Source of the DNA: Malurus cyaneus samueli
Taxonomy: Eukaryota; Chordata; Aves; Passeriformes; Maluridae
Assembly (NCBI GenBank): GCA_009741485.1
Contig: CM019230.1
Location: forward strand, 9,958,010-10,022,009
Reading direction: 5' to 3'
DNA length: 64,000 bases
Below the pieces are notes generated by a model, which ran no database searches, was not told the origin of the DNA, and saw only the letters and a list, made by a program, of their open reading frames with translations. This document shows, one piece after another, positions 1 to 11,945 of this stretch. The first letter of the stretch is position 1. The number at the start of each line of letters is the position of its first letter. Both the position numbers and the translations under genes were made by a program.

Positions 1-1100
1 TACAGAAGTCAGCATAGAAATAATGTTGCTAACATTTTTTCTTCTATTTCAAAATTTATTAATAAATATTTTCTTGGAGGGGAAAACTCCTTGGCAAGTT
101 ATTCTCATTCCTGGCTTAGCCCTGGGTTTTCTGCAGTGCTATGAGCCCCTACAAGCTTTGCAGTGCCCTGCAAGCTGAGGCAGCTGCTGACAACAGCCTG
201 AGAGAAAAGCTGGTCCCACAGCATGCTCCAGAGTGCCAGCAGCTGTGGGGAAGAAAACCTGAACCTTGCTGTTCTATTGTCCATCTCCTAACAGAAAAAA
301 AGCTTATGAGGAGAAATTAATGGGGATCAGCCCCTCCTGGTGCCCACCAAACAGCTGGTTTTAAGATACAGATTTTATCTTAATCTCAGCAAGGTGGATA
401 TAATCATTGTGCTTTGTGTTGTAGCACTCAGTTCCTGAGCTGCCCTCCAGCACTGCTAGATGTTCCCTGCTCTGATGAATCAATCCCATAATATTCCACT
501 CCTCCATGTATGACCTCCCTGCATTGTAGGGCTGTTTGCAGGGTTATCCAGGTGCACCACTGTAAGTACAAGCTCCAAACACTCTCTCCCTCCTGTGGTT
601 TATGGCTCTCACTGTTGTGGCAGGGAACAAAAGGATCTGACCTTCCTGAGGGCGAGCAGGCAAGTTACTAAATAACCGAGCTTTCCTTTCCCCAAAAGGC
701 TGTGAATTGTGCTGAAATAGTGGTTTCACGATATGCCAGATGAGAAGCTGTTGTCGGCCACTGAATGATTATTAATTGAACATGAACCACAGGAAATGTT
801 TTACCCTGGAAAACTCCCACCTTCTCTCTCCTGCAGAGCACATGTGCTGCCTGCTCTCTCTCAACCTGATGGAAGCACTGGCAGCATGTGTGGGTCAGGC
901 AAGGTTATGGTCCACGCCAGGAAAGGACAGAGAGATATCATTCAGCTTTCAAATCGCTGCTGGCCTCTCCTTGGAGTGCTCAGGGACAGCTCAAGGTATT
1001 TGGACTTGCTGAAGATTTGGACATGTGCTGGGTCAAGGAGGGCCGTGCTGGAAAGCCAACAGCACCTTGTGGGTTTGGGTTGCTTGCTTTGTTTTGGGAA
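1..1100. other. single-copy DNA, no gene recognised
   Basis: Mixed-composition sequence without recognisable coding potential. The open frames here are at most about 110 codons, overlap each other in several frames, and show no family motif, signal peptide or splice context. I see no tandem repeat, LTR end or RNA gene. Confidence 0.5.
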
Positions 1101-1205
1101 CAGCTTGGAAGGGGCATTGAGCAAACTGCTCTAGTGGGAGGTGTCCCCACTCATGGCAGGGAGTTGGAACAAGGTGCTCTTGCAGGTCCCTTCAAACTCA
1201 AGCTT
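1101..1205 (+). mobile_element. CR1 LINE 3' end, 5'-truncated fragment
   Basis: The last ~105 bp of a chicken-repeat-1 (CR1) non-LTR retrotransposon in sense orientation. The diagnostic order is visible: a GGAAGGGGCATTGAGC block, CTAGTGGGAGGTGTCCCC, CATGGCAGGGAGTTGGAAC, then GGTCCCTTCAAACTC. The terminal ATTCTRTG octamers have decayed. CR1 copies are normally cut off at the 5' end by incomplete reverse transcription, which explains the short length. No coding capacity remains. Confidence 0.85.
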
Positions 1206-4200
1206 TTCTGAGAGTCCCTGTGCCAGAGGGATAAGAAAAAATAGAGGAAATGGCTCTGCTCTTTGAGAAAACCTTTATTAATGATGGCAAAACAAGATCC
1301 CATATCCAGAAGGTGAATGAACTGGATTTGTGACACTGGTCCTCCAGCCGCAGCTTATATTTCTGAAAAAGGCAAGACAAGTGCCACAATACACTTCTCA
1401 TTTTACCTGTGCAACTTTTATTGAACACACTAAAAATCTTCCCTTCTTTAGAACTTAATCCTACAAAAATGGCTCTTACACACTTTTCCTCATCCTCTTA
1501 GTTATATTTTTCCATGCTTTGACATTATTATGTGAGGGGCATTACTGAGCTCCAAAGTGTGGAAGAAATGATTCTGAGCCAAAATGTTCTGCTGGAAAAA
1601 AAAAAAAAAAGAAGTATTTCCATGGCTCCTCTAAATGCAGCCAACTTGGTTTTCCATGGCTCCAGTTTTATAGGAGAGATTTCTGAAGTCCTACCCTGAG
1701 GTCACCAACTTGTGGGAAAGTACTTGTGATTCCTCCCTTCCCAGCCAATAAGTATCAGTGCTATTTTTCACACTATTGCAGAATGACCCTAATTAGGCTT
1801 ATTAAAGTTAGTTCTATACTAATTGTGTGGCCATGATCCTGCAAACACCTCTGCACATGTACAGACATTACTGATGTTATGAGTTCCTGCTAAAGCCTGT
1901 GAGGCGGGATCCATGCTCAAAACTGGATGTGTTTGTCAAGGATGGTGAGAACAAAATCTGTGACCAGGTATTCACTGCATTTTGTTACAAGAGAAGACTT
2001 TCTTACCATTGCTGAAATGCTTAAGACAGGCTGTCTAAAGATGGAAGCAAGAGTTTTACATAAATAAGACCTGAACCAATAATTTCCTCAAATTAAAGCA
2101 CAATCCCAAGGGTTAATTTCTTTTCCTGTCAAGAAAAAGATGAGTTTAACATTTTTATACTGTGTTATTGTGCCTGAGCACTCTACTGGTGTCTTCATAC
2201 CTCCCTACCAGGCGTTGCCACTGCTGCACCAGTTGCAATTTCCTCGTGAGTTTTTCACTCCAGAGCAGTTTCCCAGCACAAGCAGGAGCAGCATTGCTCC
2301 CAGGGAGCCCCCAAGTCCTGGGAAGGCTGGCTTGTGCCTCATGCAGCTTTACCACCCAGAAATGCTGCTCCTGCCCATTCTGGTACCACTGAGGTGAGCA
2401 GTAGCAGCAGGAGGTGACAAGAGGCTTGAAGCTGTGCCAAGCCTGGGCGCATCCAGCTGACCTTTAATGCTGGCCTTGCACCTTCTGGAGCTGGATCTCA
2501 GTCTTGGCTTGGGATCAGATATCCTCAGGGATAACTGTAGCCTGTCTCTCACTCGTTTCATGCATCAGGAAGACAGAGCATTTTTTCTCATGCAAGTTTT
2601 GAGCCCTGTCTTTATCAGGTCTCTGCTGCTGGGCTGTGATTCCCAGGAAAGGCCTCCTGGTGTCTGTCTTTATTCCTTGGCTAATTGGAGCCTCAGGAAG
2701 GAGATGTGCATGGTCGACATGAGTGTGCCCCAGGTTTGATTCGCTGCAGCAGGTCCTATTGAGAATTTCCCAAGCTTCACAACTGCCGTGACCCATCATG
2801 TGTTTTCTTCTCTGGGTTATGGTTCATTAAGTAATTAATTAAACTGATTTCTCCCTAGATGCAGGCTACATGAGAACATCCCATTGAGTTTTGTAACAGT
2901 TCTTGGTTTTGGTGATTCTGAGCTATTTAGAAACCTGGTATTGAATGTGTTGGAATAGATGGAAAGAGATCGATTGATTTTGGGGGAAGTTTGCTTTAGG
3001 CCATTCACAAAGAAGAAAGGACACCACCTAAAGATATTCCCTGAAAGTATTTCTTCCTTTCTACTAATATCCCAAGAGCTGAGGAAGTGGGCAGTCTGAT
3101 TATATAGAACAGCCACCACAGGTCAAGGAATGTCCTTAACCCTTGCCTGGACCCAGTGGGCAGCTGCATCTGAACAGTGGCTGATCTCACAAGTCCAGTG
3201 TTACCCTTTGCTGTGTAGATCCCTAATTAGACAGGAACACTGGAATCTTTCCAGCACTTCTCCCCTGCTGGCTGCCCTCCCATTTGGTCATGCTAAACGA
3301 GTAGGTAAATAGGCCTTTCATGAAATCTAACACCCGCCCTACCTAATCCCCCCTGCCTTCAAGCTGTGGGGCTAATCAGTTGTTTTGACATAACTGAGAT
3401 CCAAATTCTATAAGGAACATGGCCAAGAAAAGTTCAAATCCAAGACCAAGATTAATGAGAACTTCAAAGAAATTTACCACCAAATGTTACTAATTTAGTA
3501 CACCCTCTGTTTGAAACCAATGACCTAATTGGAAACTATATTCTTTAAAAGCCTTTATGTTTCAGCTCTTTAGTATTCAGGAGGTGACTTCTGAGATCAG
3601 AGTGGATTTATGTCATTTGGTAGGACAGAACTGTTGATTTCCAGTCCCACCTCTTTAAAACTGGGATAAAATATCCTGCATTAGGTGATGTTGCTCTTAA
3701 TGCACAATAAATAACAGATTTGTAATCAGACAAACAATTTCCTTGTGCTCTCCAATAACTGAGTATAATATTACAAATCCCTTAAAACTGGTTAAAGAAA
3801 TGAAAGGTCTGATTGACTTTGCTTCTTAACATGTTGCCAAAAAAACAGCACATCAAAAAAACCATACTTGGTGTAAAAATTCATATTGTTTCACAGGGCT
3901 GTTGGTAGTACCTCTGCCTCCTAGAGTTTCACCAAGGACTAAACGACTGTATGTTCTGTGCTTGGCAATGGGTTTGGAAAAAAACCCTGAGGACAAAATC
4001 AGACCATTGATGCCTTTAGCCAAGATCAATCAACCTGCTATGGCAGTCAGGCACACTGTCGTCAGCTCAGGCACCTCTCTGTGTCTTGTGTTCTTCCCAG
4101 TACTCCACAGAGCTGCACACTTTCCTGAGAGGGTCCTGCTGTCACCTGTCATGAGATTGTCCATCCTACATCTGACTGTGGTGATCCTCATCCCTAGAGC

Positions 4201-4460
4201 CAGGACAGAGGCAATCATGCTGTAGACCCTGCAGGGTTTTCCCAGCAGATGAACTGATGCTGCAGGTGGAATTTTTGTGTAGATGCACACTCTAAGTCAC
4301 AGCTGTCTGTATATAAGGAGGATGAAATTTTTTCCGTCTTGGACACCTACTTTAGTGTGAACTGCATTATCCTGTGGCACTGGTTGTTTCTCTACTCTGA
4401 CTGCACGGAGACTGTGTGACAGCTCAGGGTTGTATCTTCATGTCCTGAGCATCAGTGAGG
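1206..4460. other. single-copy DNA, no gene recognised
   Basis: About 3.2 kb with no supported gene. It holds an A15 tract at 1596-1610. A TTTATTG at about 1416 would read as a CAATAAA polyadenylation signal on the minus strand, with a GT-rich stretch after it in that direction, but no minus-strand exon is recognisable. The segment near 1830-1862 (CATGATCCTGCAAACACCTC) resembles an ancient sauropsid interspersed repeat that I recall only approximately. Confidence 0.45.
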
Positions 4461-5025
4461 ATCATAGAATCAGAGATTTACAGAATGGTTTGGATTAAAA
4501 GGCACCTTAAAGCTCATCCAGTTCCACCAACTGCCATAGGCAGCTACACCTTCCACTATCCCAGTTGGCTCCAAGCCCCATCCAGCCTGGCCTTGGGCAT
4601 TGCCAGGGATCCAGGGGCAGCCACAGCTTCTCTGGGCACCCTGTGCCAGGGCTTCACCACCAAAATTCTTCCCAATATCCCACCTAACCCTCTTCCCTGT
4701 CCGTGTGAAGCCATTTCCCTTTATCCTGTCAATCCATTCCTTGTAAATTCTCTCCATCTTTCCTGTTGGTTGTCTTCAGGTCCTGGAAGGTCACAATGAG
4801 GTCACCCCAAAGCTTCTCCTCTCCAGGCTGAACAATCCCAGCTGTCCCAGCCTTCCCTCCCAGCAGAGCTGCTCCATCCTCTGCCCATCCTGGAGCCTCC
4901 TCTGGGCTCTGTGCAGCAGCTCCAGCTCCTCCCTGTGCTGGGCCCAGGGCTGGGGCAGCTCTGGAGGTGGGGGCTCACCTGAGCACAGGGGCCGAGCTGA
5001 AGGATCAGCCAAGGGCACAGGGGCT
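4461..5025 (-). mobile_element. CR1 LINE 3' end, ~565 bp, with ORF2 C-terminal remnant
   Basis: One of the three longest CR1 copies here. On the + strand it reads as the reverse complement: ATAGAATC near the start (the element's 3' end), then CCACTATCCCAGTTGGCTCC, GGGATCCAGGGGCAGCC, CTTCTCTGGGCACCC and GAGGTCACCCCAAAGC. On the minus strand the distal half still reads as the C-terminal part of CR1 ORF2 (the endonuclease/reverse transcriptase protein), with a recognisable MEQLC...LGLFSLERRSFG stretch. It is 5'-truncated and interrupted, so it is a dead copy. Confidence 0.92.
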
Positions 5026-8000
5026 TAGTGCACACTGATGGGACAGGTCCAGCTCTCACCCACCAGCACCATCAATTCCTTCCAAGGATTGTCAAGAAGA
5101 TTCGAATCCTCAGCTATGTGCCCATATCACACAGCCATGCCATGAAGACACAGCACAGCCATTCCCTCCTGGCTAAAGGCCTCTCTTTCATGACTGACAG
5201 CTGATTGCATGGTGGGTGATGTAGATTTTCATAGTTAGGAGTCCTTCAGGTCAAAAACCATGAGACTTTCTGAAATGAGTTGGATTTATTTAAAATAATG
5301 AGAATTTATCCCTTGCCACTGAGGGTACCGGTGAACAGGAAACAGCTGTGAAGCGGCCTTCTCAAAAAACCACTCATTGGTTTTCTGGGAAGAATAACAG
5401 CTCTGGAAGGATCTGTAGAGAAGATGTTGCCCCATTCCCCTGAATAACCATTAAGTGAATTATTTGGGATGTACTGCAGCTCATTTCAGACACTAAAGGA
5501 CTTGGGATACCTCATTTGCCAATGCCACCATCTCCCACGAAGTCCCACACTGCTGAGGTGACTTCCCAGAGCCCAGAGACACAGCATTCAGACCTGACAC
5601 TCTCTGAGGATTTTCTAGTAATTTGGACATAAAAGTTAGTTTTTAATGAAGGTTACATGATCTCTCAGGCTAAGAGCTGGTGTTTTCCATTCCTAAATCA
5701 GAGTGGAATTCCCCCTTTCTACATAAATTAAAATGCAGAGAGTAGTTACCAGTTTAAAAATAAATAAAGGAATAGCGAAAAAGAAAAGGCAGGAGCACTT
5801 TGGATATATTCAACCTTTAAGAAAGATTCCTTGTTTTCACATCAGTGGTATTTTGCCAATAACAGCTTAGTGAACATCAAGGAACGTTTTTCTTGGGTTA
5901 TTTTCAGAAACCAGCTAAAAAAAAAGAAAAAGCCAAAACCAAATGGGCTCCTTTGCTGGCTGAGGAGCTGATTCCTGCTGGATGTGTGTTACCTAATGCA
6001 GGGTGGATACGCAGCCTGGTGGCAATCAGTGAGGTTTGAGCAAGTCCAGCTCAACTATATGATTTGCTCCCACCAAAGATGTTTCTGTGCATGTCCAGTG
6101 TCACCAAAGTAATTTATCAGACATTTATTAATTTATGCTCAATGAGGACCCTTTCCCACTCCAGTGAGGGCAGCATCCCCAGGCAGTGCTTGATGCTGCG
6201 TTAGCAATCCTGCATCAGCTGAGGAGAGCTGGATATTGGAGTGATTTCCTCTTCAGATCTTACAAGCCTTGTGGGGTTCATGCCACCTTAGGAGTCTGGG
6301 CAGAGTTTGAAAGGTTTAAGTGCAGGAGAGACCATATTTCCCAGAAAAGGGAAATTTGTGTTTTATAAACCCCGCAGTACCCATTTTGCTCACATCCATT
6401 TTATGATTATAATTACTTAGATTGCTTTTTAGATGAAGGAAAACAATAATGAAAGAGTAACTAAATAAAAAAGCTTAGAAAAAAAGGAAAACACTGTGGT
6501 TTCTGTTCAGAAATTTTAACCCTTCAGAAGAAGACAGGCTGGATTTTTAGAGATGGGGGAAAAGGCTGACTTGTAGCTACATGTATTCCACTGTTTCAAT
6601 CTACTCTTTTCTTCATTCCCGCCCTTAAAGAAAGGTGACTCTCCCATGACTTTTCTGTGCTTGAAGCAGTTGTGACTCTCCAGATGTCTGCAACAAAATT
6701 AGGCATTATAAATACACATATATTATAAATATTAGATATATATGCACACACATGATAAATACACATGTATAACATAGTTCCAGTGAGTTTAGAGGGCAGG
6801 TGCAAACTCCAGAAGATCCTTTTTACATTTACCTCTGTGTGATGGGCACTGGAACCAAAAGTTCATCCATGGGGTGTCTGTACTTTTGGCTGCTCCATCA
6901 TGGATGAATTATTGGTGCACAGAGCTGCTGGGAATTTCCACAAGGCTTGGCAAATGTGGGGGTTTTGAGGGGAATAAACCTCAGAATTTCCTGCCAATGG
7001 AAGTTGAATTGCCACAGGAATGCCTGTTGCAGGGACACCCACTGTGTCCATCCTTGCTGGGGTACACAGGGAGGGGAACACTGGAGCTCAGCCCAGGAGA
7101 AGTGGGATTGAGAAGGGAATGGGGTGCTGCAGCAAATTCCCTGTTGGTTAACAGAGCATTAATGGGTCATGCTCAAGTGATGAACCAGTAGTGTCCACCC
7201 TGGCTCATTTTGTTTGAACTCTTGCAGGGTTCACTGGCCAATGTTCTACACGTGGCGCAGCACCAAATATCTGTGACCCCCTGCCAAGGCTCTTTGGTGG
7301 GCTCTGAGTCTGAATGAGGCTTTTCAGCTTCAAACAAGTGATTCTATGTTAACTAGATTAATAATTAAGACAATCATCAGTCTGTTGGTGGTTCAGGCCC
7401 CATTTCAGATTCCAGCAGAGAGATTATAATCCTGTAAGTGCTTTGGAGTGTGATAATTCCCAAAATAAGTGGAACCTCAAACCAGGGACTGATGGTTGCT
7501 GGAGATCCTGTGTCCTCATAAAGACCTCTCATCCCATTTCCAGGTCTTTCCATGGTGAAAGATGCTCTTCCTTCTTGTATAATACCTAAAACCCCACCAT
7601 GTATAGGAAACTTGTTCTTTCTAGGGGTTTCTGCTGCCCTGGGCTGTGTCTGACTATTTGAGTTGCCCAGAGGTTAGAACACTGCAAGCATTGCCTGAGT
7701 TGCCTGAATTTTATTGACCTTTTTTTGGGTATTTAACCCAACAAAAGAATACACCATCCTTTTCTGGATCATGAGCCCTGAGAAGCCATGAATGTTTGCA
7801 CACACTACAAAGTGCATGGCAGGCTGCAAGGAAAGGGAGCAGATGTATTGGTTTCTCTGCAGTGCCAATCAGGAAGGGAATTAAACTATGATATGTTGCC
7901 ATGGTAATGGAGTCCCAGGATTTGGCTAGGAGGAAAAGTGAGGTTGTAGCTAGCTGCTCGTGAATTCCTCAGTAGGCTTTTCAATACTCTGTTTCCTTTA

Positions 8001-10624
8001 AATGAAATTGGAGAAAGACTTGCAGTTCATAGTGGGGATAAAAATTTTATGAAGCTAAATCTAGGCAGTGTTTTAGTGTCAGTCAGCATTAACCCACAGC
8101 ATGAACACATAAATAATTGAAATTTCAAATATCCCTGGATTAGCACACCAGCAGCACTTGAGGGCCAGTGTTCCATGGGCAGCCCAGGAGCTCTCCAGCT
8201 CTTCTGCAGCATCCTGGGATGAAACCACTCATTCTTGCATCCTCCTCTGCCCCACCTCTTACAGTATTTCTTCTAACAGAATAAAAGAAGGTAAATCCAA
8301 CAATTCCTGTGGCTTGGAGCAGGTGAGTTGAGCTGCTCAGGGAAATATTTGCAGCTCTTGTGAAGACCAGGATTCTCCTTATCCACAGGATCCCAGCTGT
8401 GGGATCAGGTCAGAAGGATGGCCATGGGCTGGAGTTTGTGTATTTGACATCCACTCTGCCCCTGCCAGAACCCAAATAAATATAATCTTGATATGGGCAA
8501 ACAAAAAATTGAATGCAATAAATAAAAAAATCATAGAAATGAAGCAGAGGGAAGAGATTTCAAAGCACTCCTTATTTGTGAGGACGGTGGTGTTTCGTTT
8601 TGAAAATGAATAATCTATAGAGATTTTAAAAAATTTGAAAAACGTTTTTGGTTTTTGGACCAACCACGGCCTTAGTTCCTACCTTACATCTATGACAAGT
8701 TTAAGTCAGGCTGGATGGACACTAATTTGCAAAGAGAAAAAACTGATAATAAAAATCAAGCTTTGAATACTTTCATCAAGAATGACACCAAGAAGAAGAA
8801 ACTGGCCCAAATATTTTCTAAAATTTTAATTTTTTTTTTGGTTTTTCCTCTCATCTCCTTTTTTAGAGACAAGTGAGGGAAATAGAGGGTAAAACCAGAT
8901 CACTCATCTGCAGCGCCAGTGGGAAAAGAAAGGGAACAAAACAAAAGCAGAAGAAAGTGAATTTTCAGAGCTTTTAAGGCCCATTTTCAGGAAGCAAAAA
9001 GAGACATTTTCTGTAAGAGTGAAATGTCCTACATCAAAAAAGAATCTCAGATAAAAAAGATTCACTAGAGAGAAAGAAATTCCACGTGGAGACTTATTCC
9101 TTCTGCTCTGCCCAGGAAGACAGGGATGCAGTTCCCCTATTGGCTGCATCTTAGTGCCTCTTACAGCAGGGGCACAGCTCCGAGTCCCCTCCCTGGCTCC
9201 TGTCCCACTCTGCTCTCCCAGAATCCTCTGTAGCCACTGCCAACCTCTGCAGAAACCCACTGAGGTGGATCATGCAGCAGACACTGCCAAGGTCCAGCCC
9301 TCCTATTGTATGCATTTTGTTTTCCATGCAAGCACTAATGCCAGATGGGATCAGCAGCTGCTGGGAAGGAGAAAATTCAGCTTGTTGTGGCAGCAGAAGA
9401 ATGTTGGTTGGGCAAATATCTGTGAGGAAGAAAAACTCCCCCGTTGACGTTGCAGGATGGTCTGTGAGGTGAGCATGTGGTCACTGCTGTCCCTTACTGA
9501 GGTGCTGCAGGAAGGGTCATTTCATGAGCTCTGGGGGTCTTTAAAATCAGGTTCACAGCATTCTTTCCGGCATGGTTATGAAACAAGCTTTTCACTGTTC
9601 ATGGACACAAGTGGAGGCAGATCAGTGGGAAAATTAGGAAAATTGCTGGATGAGATGTGCCACAGTTCCCTTCACCTGCTCTGGCACAGAGCCTTAGCCC
9701 ATCCCTGTGACAATCAGGGGGATTGCTGGGAACAAATATCTGAGTTCTTAGTTCTACAATAATTGCAAAAGGAGCGTAAACAAAGGGTGAAATAAAGAAA
9801 TTAGCACATCATGATCTTCTGCAGATCTCCTGCCTGGTGTCTCTTCTGTTCAAGAGAAAAAAAAGCAGGTCCCTGACATATGACTTGCATAACAGGGTGG
9901 TGTCACAACCTATATGGCTGTGACTGTGATACTGGTAAAGGCTGGAATGTTGTTATCAGTGAATTTCACAGAGCCCAGGGGTTTGTGGACCATCCCAAAG
10001 GCAGCTTTTCTCAGCAGGTGTTCCCATTTCCACCAGTGACTTCCTTCCCTAAAACCCACTTGCCACAGTGGCTGGGTTTGATTTTCACAGCCATCCCTGA
10101 GAGGATCTTATTGATCCTCTGCTGATATACTCAGACAGATCAAGGGCTTTTTTCCCCTCTACCCAACCCTAGCCCTGCACCTCCTGCTCTGCAGTGGATT
10201 TGCAATGGATCTTCTCTGAAAAAAAAAACAGCACTTCAGGACACTTCAATGTCCGGAAGCTGACTTTTGGAACCTCCAAACCCCCTTACCACCCCACCTT
10301 CCATTTTAGTCCTTGAAAAGTGTCTTTTGTATCCTTATAAGAAAGCAAGGATTTCATGGCAAATGTGGAGGTGACTGTGCAGTAATGAGTTCTGAGCAAC
10401 CAGACCTTGCAGAAGTGTCTGGGGAAGAATTCTGGCCCTGCAAAGAAGGGACTGATGGCCTCAAGGAGGATTGGTGGTAGAGGGGGCTTGGGTGGGGTGT
10501 TTATTGGAGGGAAGACCTGGATTTGGACCAGCGCTCTCTTTGTGAGGCTAAGGTATTGAGCATTTTGAGCAAATGTTGGTGCCAGTAAAATATACTTTAA
10601 TGGCCACTATCTGTTATTTAATGG
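5026..10624. other. single-copy DNA, no gene recognised
   Basis: About 5.6 kb without a supported gene or clear transposon. It holds an A-rich run (5918-5937), an AT-rich stretch with TATA-type runs (6710-6770), and ordinary unique sequence. A GATTCGAATCC near 5099 looks like a tRNA T-loop, but no acceptor stem or D-arm surrounds it. Open frames up to about 118 codons have no recognisable relatives. Confidence 0.45.
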
Positions 10625-11032
10625 AGTCATAGAACAGCTGGGTTGGAAGTGACCTAAAGATCTAACTCCATCCCATGTCATGGGCAGGGACACCTTCCAC
10701 TATCCCAGCAGCCTGGGATAATGGAACCTGCCCTTGGACACTGCGAGGGATCCAGGGGCAGCCACAGCTTCTCTGGGTACCCTGTGCAAGGGCCTCTCCA
10801 CCCTCACAGGGAAGAATTTCTTCCCAATATTCCATCTAAACCTACTCTCTGTCAGTGTGAAGCCATTTCCCCTTGTCCTGTTACTCCAGCCCCTTGGAAA
10901 TAGTCTCTCTCCTTCTTTCCTGTTGGTTCCCCTTAGATACCAAAAAGCCGCAATTAGGTGATTCCAAAGTCTTCTTTTTCCAGTCTGAGCAATCCCAATT
11001 CTGTCAGCCTTTCCTCACAGGAGGGGCATGTA
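10625..11032 (-). mobile_element. CR1 LINE 3' end, ~410 bp
   Basis: Antisense CR1 fragment. The + strand starts with AGTCATAGAACAGCTGGG and runs through CACCTTCCACTATCCCAGC, GGGATCCAGGGGCAGCC, CCTCACAGGGAAGAATTTC and GAGCAATCCCAATTCTGTC. Similarity fades at CTCACAGGAGGGGC, about 30 bp before the target-site duplication of the neighbouring LTR. No continuation of the CR1 is visible beyond the LTR, so I cannot show that the LTR split the element. Confidence 0.92.
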
Positions 11033-11060
11033 TTTGTCTCCCTCATTACAGAGAGTCAGT

Positions 11061-11065
11061 GGGTG
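11061..11065. repeat. 5' target-site duplication GGGTG of the solo LTR
   Basis: GGGTG directly before the LTR's TGTTGTGGG start. It is matched exactly by GGGTG directly after the LTR's terminal CA. A 5-bp duplication is usual for several retroviral integrase groups. Confidence 0.75.
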
Positions 11066-11940
11066 TGTTGTGGGTTAAGGTTTCTCCTTCTCTTTCCTTT
11101 TTTGGGGAATTTTTCTTTCCCATTTTGTTGCTGGGATACACTGATTGCCAGGTCATCCTTTCGATGGCTGGGCAGTTGGGGAAGACAATAGAACCTAGTC
11201 CCACCCAAAGGATCTCCCTGGGCATTGCTCCTGCCTGGCAGGTTTTTTTTAATCCCTCTCTTTGGAGAGAAGGAAGTTCTCATAGGTGTTTTGGGCTCGA
11301 GGAGGGTGTGTGTGTGTCGGGCGGGGGGTAACTTCTCTTCCTGCACTGTGATCTTCTGCCCCTGTGCTTTGCCAGGGACCCCTGAGATTCCAGTTGCAGT
11401 GGTTGAGTTCTGCTGCATCCCATCTCGCAGTCACGGGATTCTGCTCGTCTCTTTGCTCATTTGGTTGTTCTGGGGTTTCTTGCTGTCCAGAGAAGCACCG
11501 AGATCGGCGTTTCCGCTGTGAGTTTGCAGAGGAACTTTTCTCCATCCATCCCTGCTGTTCTGTGTCCACCATTGGCCACTGGGAGATCTGAGCCAGCCGG
11601 GACCCGCGCCACAGCGCCCCCTGCAGCCGCCGGGGAATCATCGCACCCGCCCTGCCCGGCCGGGAGCCAACAGCGCCCCTGTGGACTGGGACTGTAACTG
11701 CACCAAAGGGGAGGCGGTGTCTCTGTGTGAGGCTGTCAATGGGTTTGTGGCTGGGTTGGTTGTTGCTATCATTGTTGTCACTTGTTTCACTTTGTTATAC
11801 ATATTAGTAAAAACTGTTATTCCCTTTCATCCATATTCTTGCCTGAAAGCCCATGATTTTCAAAGCTTTAATAATTCAGAGGGACGGCGGGTCATATCCA
11901 CCCCTTCAAGGTGGGTCCCTGCCTTCTTCAAACTAAGACA
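11066..11940. mobile_element. solitary LTR of an endogenous retroelement, 875 bp
   Basis: The element begins TGTTGTGGGTTAAGG and ends AACTAAGACA, so it has TG...CA termini, and perfect GGGTG duplications flank it. No gag, pol or env sequence and no second LTR are present, which is the expected result of recombination between the two LTRs of a provirus. The middle (about 11480-11690) is GC- and CpG-rich. The distal part is T-rich with TTATACATATTAG and an AGCTTTAATAATTCAG block. I recall similar LTRs as abundant in songbird genomes but cannot name the family. Transcriptional orientation is uncertain: there is no canonical AATAAA in either place that would settle it. Confidence 0.8.
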
Positions 11941-11945
11941 GGGTG
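11941..11945. repeat. 3' target-site duplication GGGTG of the solo LTR
   Basis: Exact copy of the pentamer before the LTR, fixing the insertion boundaries to the base. Confidence 0.75.

Noticed and set aside
5090..5115. tRNA T-loop-like GATTCGAATCC
   Set aside because: No D-arm, anticodon arm or acceptor stem can be formed around it.
11056..11641. Overlapping open frames on both strands in the solo LTR
   Set aside because: GC-rich LTR sequence with few stops. None starts or ends in a way consistent with a gene.
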